Source: Glycomyces harbinensis (GTDB taxonomy: Bacteria > Actinomycetota > Actinomycetes > Mycobacteriales > Micromonosporaceae). From it: 64,000 nucleotides of DNA. The stretch covers positions 248,001 through 312,000 of the forward strand of contig NZ_FNAD01000007.1 in NCBI RefSeq assembly GCF_900101745.1, read 5' to 3'. A program made the translations under genes and the position numbers. The notes under the pieces were generated by a model. That model was not told the origin of the DNA and made no database searches. It saw nothing but the letters and a program-made list of their open reading frames with translations. Of this stretch, positions 59,543-64,000 are shown in pieces. Within the stretch, counting starts at the first letter, position 1. Every line of letters starts with the position of its first letter.

Positions 59543-60462
59543 CCGCAGATCCGTTCGAGCACACCGCCTTGCACTACTCCGGGCACCGGGAGTACCTGGA
59601 GGGCACGGTCCCGTTCATCGAGGAGGCGCTGGCCCTCGACGAGCCGGTGGCCGTCGCCGTACCGGGGCCGAAACTCGAACTGCTGCAAGGTTCTCTGGGG
59701 GCGGCGACCGCACGCGTCCACACGCTCGACATGAGCGCGATCGGCGCCAACCCTGCCGGCATCATCCCCAACGTGCTGCGCGCGTTCGCCGACTGTCGCC
59801 CTGGGCAGCGCATGCGCATCGTCGGGGAACCGATCTGGCCCTCGCGCACCGCCGCCGAGTATCCCGCATGCGCGCAGCATGAGGCCTTGGTCAATCGTGC
59901 CTTCGCCGGCCGCGACATCGCCGCCCTGTGTCCGTATGACATCGACGGGCTCGACGAGCGGGTCATCGCCGACTCACTGCTGACGCATCCACTCTTGAAG
60001 AGCCGCGATGGGCGCCGCGCCAGCGACGCCTACGACCCCGACCACATCGTCACCGTCTACAATCAGCCGCTCCAGGACCGGCCGTGGACCGCGATCGAGC
60101 GGGCCGTCGACCGCGACACGATCGACAACGCCCGCTGGTTCACCACTGCCTACGGACGCAATGCGGGACTCACGGCGACCCGGCTCATCGACCTGGAGAT
60201 CGCCGTCACCGAGCTGATCACCAACAGCGTCGCCCATGGCGGTGGCACCGGTCTGCTGCGGATCTGGACCGAGGAGGACCAGCTTGTCTGCGAAGTCAGC
60301 GACACCGGGCACCTCACCGACCCGCTCGCCGGACGCCTCCCGGTCGACCCGGACCGTGCCCACGGCCGCGGCCTGGTACTGGTCAATCAGGTCGTCGACC
60401 TCCTGCGCACGTACACCAGCGCCCGCGGAACCACCATGCGCATCTACCTGCGACTGAACTGA
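59539..60462 (+). CDS. MEDS-domain protein with C-terminal anti-sigma-type ATPase
   Basis: 307 aa. N-terminal MEDS (methanogen/methylotroph DcmR sensory) domain: HREYLEGTVPFIEEALALDEPVAV to about residue 170. The C-terminal HATPase_c_2 (RsbW/SpoIIAB-like) shows IAVTELITNSVAHGG and GRGLVLVNQVVDLL. Such proteins are common in streptomycete-type regulation as putative anti-sigma factors or serine kinases. Coupling to nhaA suggests ionic/osmotic stress signalling (inference). Confidence 0.9.
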   Translation: MTADPFEHTALHYSGHREYLEGTVPFIEEALALDEPVAVAVPGPKLELLQGSLGAATARVHTLDMSAIGANPAGIIPNVLRAFADCRPGQRMRIVGEPIWPSRTAAEYPACAQHEALVNRAFAGRDIAALCPYDIDGLDERVIADSLLTHPLLKSRDGRRASDAYDPDHIVTVYNQPLQDRPWTAIERAVDRDTIDNARWFTTAYGRNAGLTATRLIDLEIAVTELITNSVAHGGGTGLLRIWTEEDQLVCEVSDTGHLTDPLAGRLPVDPDRAHGRGLVLVNQVVDLLRTYTSARGTTMRIYLRLN

Positions 60463-60638
60463 TCCAGTGCGCACGGTGACGTACCCGCCCGCCTGACCGG
60501 CACAAGCCTGCGAAGAGTTCCCGCCGAACCGCGGACGGCCCCTCACGTGCTACCTCAGGCCAGAACCTGCCCGCCAGCACGATATTTATTGCACAGCAAC
60601 GGAACTCAAACAAGTTGAACCTGGTGTTATTGATGCAT

Positions 60639-60670
60639 GCCCGGAGCGCTCGCTGAAGCTCATTCCGGGC
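60639..60670 (+). terminator. Hairpin after the nhaA operon
   Basis: GCCCGGA / TCCGGGC 7-bp stem with an 18-base loop, in an A+T-richer gap (60463-60764) that otherwise shows no gene. Confidence 0.4.
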
Positions 60671-60764
60671 GTCCTTGGGATCCTGACCGGAACCGACACG
60701 CTCAGCTCCGTAGGCGCTGGAGTACGCTGCCGCATGTTATTGGGGCACATGCGATCATGCCCGA

Positions 60765-61146
60765 ATGGCGGGAGTGATCAGCGTGGCGGACGAGACGATG
60801 ATCGAGCTGTTCAGCGGCTTGTCGGCGAGACGGTTCGCGAACCTGGTGCGACAGTTGCGAGTCGAGGGCGCCGAACCGCCACTGAAGGGCCGGCCGTGGA
60901 AGGTCGCCTTCGAAAATGGGGTGCTGCTGGTCGCCGCCTACTGGCACACCAACCTCACTGTTCGCCAGATCGCGGCCCTGTTCGGACTTCGAAATCCGCC
61001 GCGAACCGCATTGTCGACGACCTTGCCCCAAGGTTCGCGCTTCGGCCCCGGCAGCGCTTTGCGCCCGGGACTGTCCTTATCGTCGATGACACCCTCGTCC
61101 CGACCCGGGATCGATCGGTGGCCGCGAAGTCGAAGAACTACCGCTA
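60765..61146 (+). mobile_element. IS5-family transposase fragment with frameshift
   Basis: The N-terminal part reads VADETMIELFSGLSARRFAN and WKVAFENGVLLVAAYWHTNL in one frame from 60765. Homology changes frame near 60985 (SKSAANRIVDDLAPRFALRP, then TVLIVDDTLVPTRD containing the first catalytic Asp) and ends abruptly at SKNYRYS (about 61146). The remainder of the DDE domain is gone, joined directly to unrelated sequence. Confidence 0.7.
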
Positions 61147-61563
61147 CTCGAAGACGATGCAGAAGGTCGCCGAGCTGCTGCGCAAGATCAAGGTCTTCCA
61201 GAGCGCGTTCGGCAAGCTCGCGAACTCCCTCGACGAGATGGCCCAGGGCATGATGAAGAGCATGGCCAAGACCGACGCCAAGGCGATGGTCAAGAACATC
61301 GACAATGTGCTGGCCTTCTCGAACAAACCCCGCTTCGGCAACGACCACGGCATCAACACCACCTACGACGCCGCCAGGACGTGTACGCCAACCGCGCGAA
61401 CTGAGGTCGGGACGCCCTCGGCAACACCAAGGGCCTGCGCGACCTCGCCGACACCGCCGGGGGACTGCCCGCGACGGGCTGGCGCGGCGCCGCGGGCGGC
61501 GTCAAGGCCTACGAGAACGACACCGAGGCCGAACCGGCCGAAGAGCGCCACGACGATGAATGA
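61147..61563 (+). pseudogene. Remnants of one or two unrelated genes
   Basis: Directly after the IS fragment a frame reads TMQKVAELLRKIKVFQSAFG and AQGMMKSMAKTDAKAMVKNI to about 61376. It is helical and lysine/methionine-rich, unlike neighbouring genes in codon use. A second frame, from about 61408 to the TGA at 61561, reads ALGNTKGLRDLADTAGGLPA and ends KAYENDTEAEPAEERHDDE. Both look like internal or C-terminal pieces, possibly from a conjugative or secreted-protein cluster; no family is certain. Confidence 0.4.
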
Positions 61564-61569
61564 GCCGCG

Positions 61570-61980
61570 GTGAACCCGGAGGCGATGTGGACGATGCCCG
61601 GATGGGGCCTCGCGTTCGCCATGTGGGCGCTGGCGGCCCTGGCCGGGGCCGTGATCGTGCTCGCCGCCGGGCTCATCGCCTGGCGTGGGCGGTGCAAACG
61701 GAAGCGGGTGCAGACGGGTTGGGGGAGGTGTGGATGGCGCTGGCCGTCGGCGTGGCCGGTCCGCTCGGGGCGGTGCTCATCCTCGCCGCCGAGGCCCTCG
61801 CAGCGGCTGGACTGGCCGAACGGATCAACCCGACCCCGCAGGCCCCCGGTCGAGGAGCAGGTCCGGGAGGCGACCGAACGCCATGAACTGCAAGCGCGGG
61901 TCGACGCGCAGGTCCGCGAGGCTGAGCAGGCGCGCGGGAGGACCCCGGTCCGAGGGTCACGGCGGCCCCGGCAACACTGA
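61570..61980 (+). pseudogene. Small membrane protein gene with two frame breaks
   Basis: A GTG at 61570 opens MNPEAMWTMPGWGLAFAMWA and a hydrophobic helix. Near 61680 coding character moves to another frame with a second helix (VWMALAVGVAGPLGAVLILA). At the CCCCC run near 61843 it returns to the first frame (VEEQVREATERHELQARVDA, coiled-coil-like). Two compensating indels restore one ~135-residue protein: two helices plus a charged tail. Mutation or homopolymer error. Family not recognised. Confidence 0.4.
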
Positions 61981-61997
61981 TCGCCTTATTGCCCGGG

Positions 61998-62765
61998 TCA
62001 GCGGTCGAGTTGGAGCCGCCGCCACGCGCTGACGGTCACGGCGGTGAACGCGAGCGCGAAGACCGGTGCCAGCAGCAGTTGCACCCCGGTGACGGCGGTG
62101 GGCTGCATGGCCCACAGGGCGGGTGCGGCGATCGGGAGCCAGGCGCCTTGGGCGGGGAAGGCGACGACCGCGATCTGTGCGGTGACGATGAGGGCGACGG
62201 CCGCGGTGACGCCCGGCAGGGGCCCGCGGCCGAGGGTGGCGGCCCAGGCTGCGGGTGTCGCGATCAGGCCGGTCAGGAGGGTGAGGGCGAACAATCGCGC
62301 CAGCGACGCCGCGGCCGGCGCGTCGAGGGCGCCGAGTCCGGTGGCGAGCCCGGCCGCTATCAGCAGGCAGACCAGTGACACCGCGACGATGACCGTCCAC
62401 ATCAGATGGACGAGCAGTTTGGCGGCCACCGTTGCCGCACGGGAGACCGGGATCGCGGGCAGTCCGTTGATCGTGCCGTCGGTGAATTCGCGGCCGAAGC
62501 TCCACCCGAGGGTGGTACCGAAGGCGAGGAGGGCGCCCGCGGCGACGACTTGGGTGGCGATGGCGATGAGCAGGTCCCAGCCTGCGGCTTCGGCGAAGGT
62601 GCCGAGTTTGGCGGCGATCTGCTCGTTCCCGGTCTCGACGGCCGCGACCAGGGCCGCGGCGAGGACGGCCGTGCCCAGTGCGAGGCTCGCGCCGCCGACG
62701 CGAAGGACCAGCGCGGCCGCGGCCTTTCGCGTCTCGACCCGCAGGGCTGCAAGGAGGCCGGTCAT
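61998..62765 (-). CDS. ABC-2-type transporter permease
   Basis: 255 aa with about six membrane helices (LALGTAVLAAALVAAV, VVAAGALLAFGTTLGW, LLVHLMWTVIVAVSLVCLLIAAGLATG and others). The pattern SFGREFTDGTINGLPAIPVSR is typical of bacitracin-type/ABC-2 permeases. Its start overlaps the ATPase stop (ATGA). It forms an exporter with the ATPase next to it. Confidence 0.87.
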   Translation of the reverse strand: MTGLLAALRVETRKAAAALVLRVGGASLALGTAVLAAALVAAVETGNEQIAAKLGTFAEAAGWDLLIAIATQVVAAGALLAFGTTLGWSFGREFTDGTINGLPAIPVSRAATVAAKLLVHLMWTVIVAVSLVCLLIAAGLATGLGALDAPAAASLARLFALTLLTGLIATPAAWAATLGRGPLPGVTAAVALIVTAQIAVVAFPAQGAWLPIAAPALWAMQPTAVTGVQLLLAPVFALAFTAVTVSAWRRLQLDR

Positions 62766-63499
62766 GCCTGCGCCTCCAGGTCGCGTTGCGCGTCGTCGTC
62801 GAGGAGGAGCGCGAAGAATTCCCGTTCGAGGTCGGTGCCGGCGGGGTCGAGCGCGGCGATGATGCGGCCGTGGTTCATCACCGAGATCCGGTCGGCGAAG
62901 CGTGCGACCTCGTCGAGGTGGTGGCTGGAGACGAGCACGCCGGCGCCACGGTCGGCGTGGTCGCGCAGGGCCTCGCGCAGGGCGATCACCCCGGCGGGGT
63001 CGAGTCCGTCGGTGGGCTCGTCGAGCACCGCCAGGTCGGGACCGGCGACGAACGCGGCGGCCAGGCCGAGCCGCTGCCGGTTGCCCTTGGAAAGTGTCGC
63101 GGCCCTGACGGCGGTGTAGGGGGCCAGTCCCCAGTACTCGAGCGCGGCCTCGACGGTCGCGGCGACCTCTCCGTGCGGGACGGTACGGAGGCGGGCGGCG
63201 ATGGCCAAGTTGCTGCGCGTATCGATGTCGGGGTAGGCGAAAGGGTGGTCGATGAGGTGTCCGACGCGGGACCAGGCCGCGGTCGGCACTCGGTCGAGCG
63301 GGACGCCGCCGATGCGGACGGTGCCGGAGTCGAGTCGGACCATGCCCAGGACGGCGCGCATGAGCGTGGTCTTCCCCGCGCCGTTGAGCCCGATCAGCGC
63401 GTGCACTTCGCCGGCGGCGACGTGGAGGGACGCGCCGAGCACGCCGGCGTCGGCGCTGTATTCGCGCACGGCGTCGGTGATGGCGAGGCGCTCAGCCAT
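62762..63499 (-). CDS. ABC transporter ATP-binding protein
   Basis: 245 aa from the ATG at 63499. Walker A GLNGAGKTTL, Q-loop region, signature LSKGNRQRLGLA, Walker B LAVLDEPTDGLDP and switch His in SSHHLDEVA are all present. Drug-resistance ATPase type (CcmA/BcrA-like). Its start overlaps the end of the TetR gene by 8 bases, so regulator, ATPase and permease form one leftward operon. Confidence 0.93.
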   Translation of the reverse strand: MAERLAITDAVREYSADAGVLGASLHVAAGEVHALIGLNGAGKTTLMRAVLGMVRLDSGTVRIGGVPLDRVPTAAWSRVGHLIDHPFAYPDIDTRSNLAIAARLRTVPHGEVAATVEAALEYWGLAPYTAVRAATLSKGNRQRLGLAAAFVAGPDLAVLDEPTDGLDPAGVIALREALRDHADRGAGVLVSSHHLDEVARFADRISVMNHGRIIAALDPAGTDLEREFFALLLDDDAQRDLEAQA

Positions 63500-64000
63500 G
63501 TCCGCTCTCCAAGGTGTCGAGGGCGGTGTCAAATAGGTCGGGCAGGTTCGCGTCTTGGTCGGCGGCCCAGGCGTAGAGGGCGGTCGTCACCGCCGCGAGG
63601 ACCGCCGCGGCGGCGACCCGGGCGGCGAGCGGGTCGGTCCCGTCGGCGGCCAGGGCGTCGCTGATGGCGAGGGCGGTGGTCTCGTTCTGCACCGCGGCCG
63701 CGCCGCGGAGTGCCGGCGTCGAGGCCACGATGCGTATACGCCTGCGGGCCGTCTCAAGGTCCGCCGCGGACAGCGCCGCGAACGCTGACCGCAGGCCCCG
63801 GACGGCCCGGTCGAGCGGTGCTTCGCCGGCGGGCCTGGCCCCGACGGCTTCGGCGATGACCGGGTCGAACGGGTCGGTCAGGACCGCCTGTTCTTTGCTG
63901 CCGAAGTGGCGGAAGAAGGTCATCTCGGTGACACCGGCGGCGTTCGCGATCTGGGCGACGCTCGTGGCTTCGAATCCTTGCGCCTCGAAGAGGTCGAGCG
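63492..64000 (-). CDS. TetR-family regulator (N-terminus outside window)
   Basis: About 169 residues are visible; the start lies beyond 64000. The visible N-terminal end contains the HTH part VAQIANAAGVTEMTFFRHFGSKEQAVL, typical of TetR proteins, followed by an all-helical ligand domain. Probably represses its own ABC exporter operon. Substrate unknown. Confidence 0.88.
   Translation of the reverse strand, partial: LDLFEAQGFEATSVAQIANAAGVTEMTFFRHFGSKEQAVLTDPFDPVIAEAVGARPAGEAPLDRAVRGLRSAFAALSAADLETARRRIRIVASTPALRGAAAVQNETTALAISDALAADGTDPLAARVAAAAVLAAVTTALYAWAADQDANLPDLFDTALDTLESGHG

Overview
The window comes from a high-G+C actinobacterium (Actinomycetota). Coding regions have a strong G/C third-position bias. 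The families present (DevR/DevS, actinobacterial phosphoketolase, group 3b hydrogenase, MmyB-type HTH, IS5-family elements) are typical of soil or halophilic actinomycetes. I cannot fix the genus from sequence alone.

Layout. (1) 1-6070: a catabolic cluster around an IclR regulator. A TPP-dependent acetolactate-synthase-like enzyme and an aldehyde dehydrogenase run leftward; IclR, a family III CoA-transferase and a short citryl-CoA-lyase-type protein run rightward. (2) 6071-8600: a scar zone with a tRNA-like T-arm fragment, two decayed related IS5 copies and a truncated TIR-domain gene. (3) 8.7-47.9 kb: a hypoxia/dormancy island. It holds a universal stress protein, D-lactate dehydrogenase, phosphoketolase, DevS and DevR placed tail to tail, and a GNAT-acyl-CoA-synthetase fusion. 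An SQR-like flavoprotein, a flavodoxin and PPDK follow. A seven-gene operon joins a four-subunit pyruvate:acceptor oxidoreductase to the proton-translocating transhydrogenase. An eight-gene NADP-linked [NiFe]-hydrogenase plus hypFCDE operon and its protease come next, then a DoxX-like protein, a PNPOx-like protein, a P-type ATPase with a hemerythrin tail, a desaturase and a second stress protein. (4) 48.2-52.5 kb: aldehyde dehydrogenase, a frameshifted GFA gene, and an MmyB-type regulator divergent from an MFS exporter. (5) 52.5-62 kb: accessory DNA with IS fragments, an HxlR regulator with a perfect operator, pseudogenes, an alpha/beta hydrolase-nhaA-MEDS/ATPase operon behind a possible structured leader, and mobile-gene debris. 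(6) 62-64 kb: an ABC exporter with a TetR-type regulator that runs off the right edge.

How it works together. Intergenic regions through the island carry palindromes of the form GGGAC-N4-GTCCC, the core of the mycobacterial/streptomycete DevR (DosR) box. Four are perfect (12798, 14803, 42234, 42295) and many are near-perfect. I infer one DevR regulon for survival without oxygen. In it pyruvate is oxidised by the ferredoxin/NADP oxidoreductase, acetyl-CoA is converted to acetate with ATP formation, PPDK makes ATP from PEP and pyrophosphate, and reductant leaves as lactate or H2. The transhydrogenase links the NADPH pool to NADH and the proton gradient.
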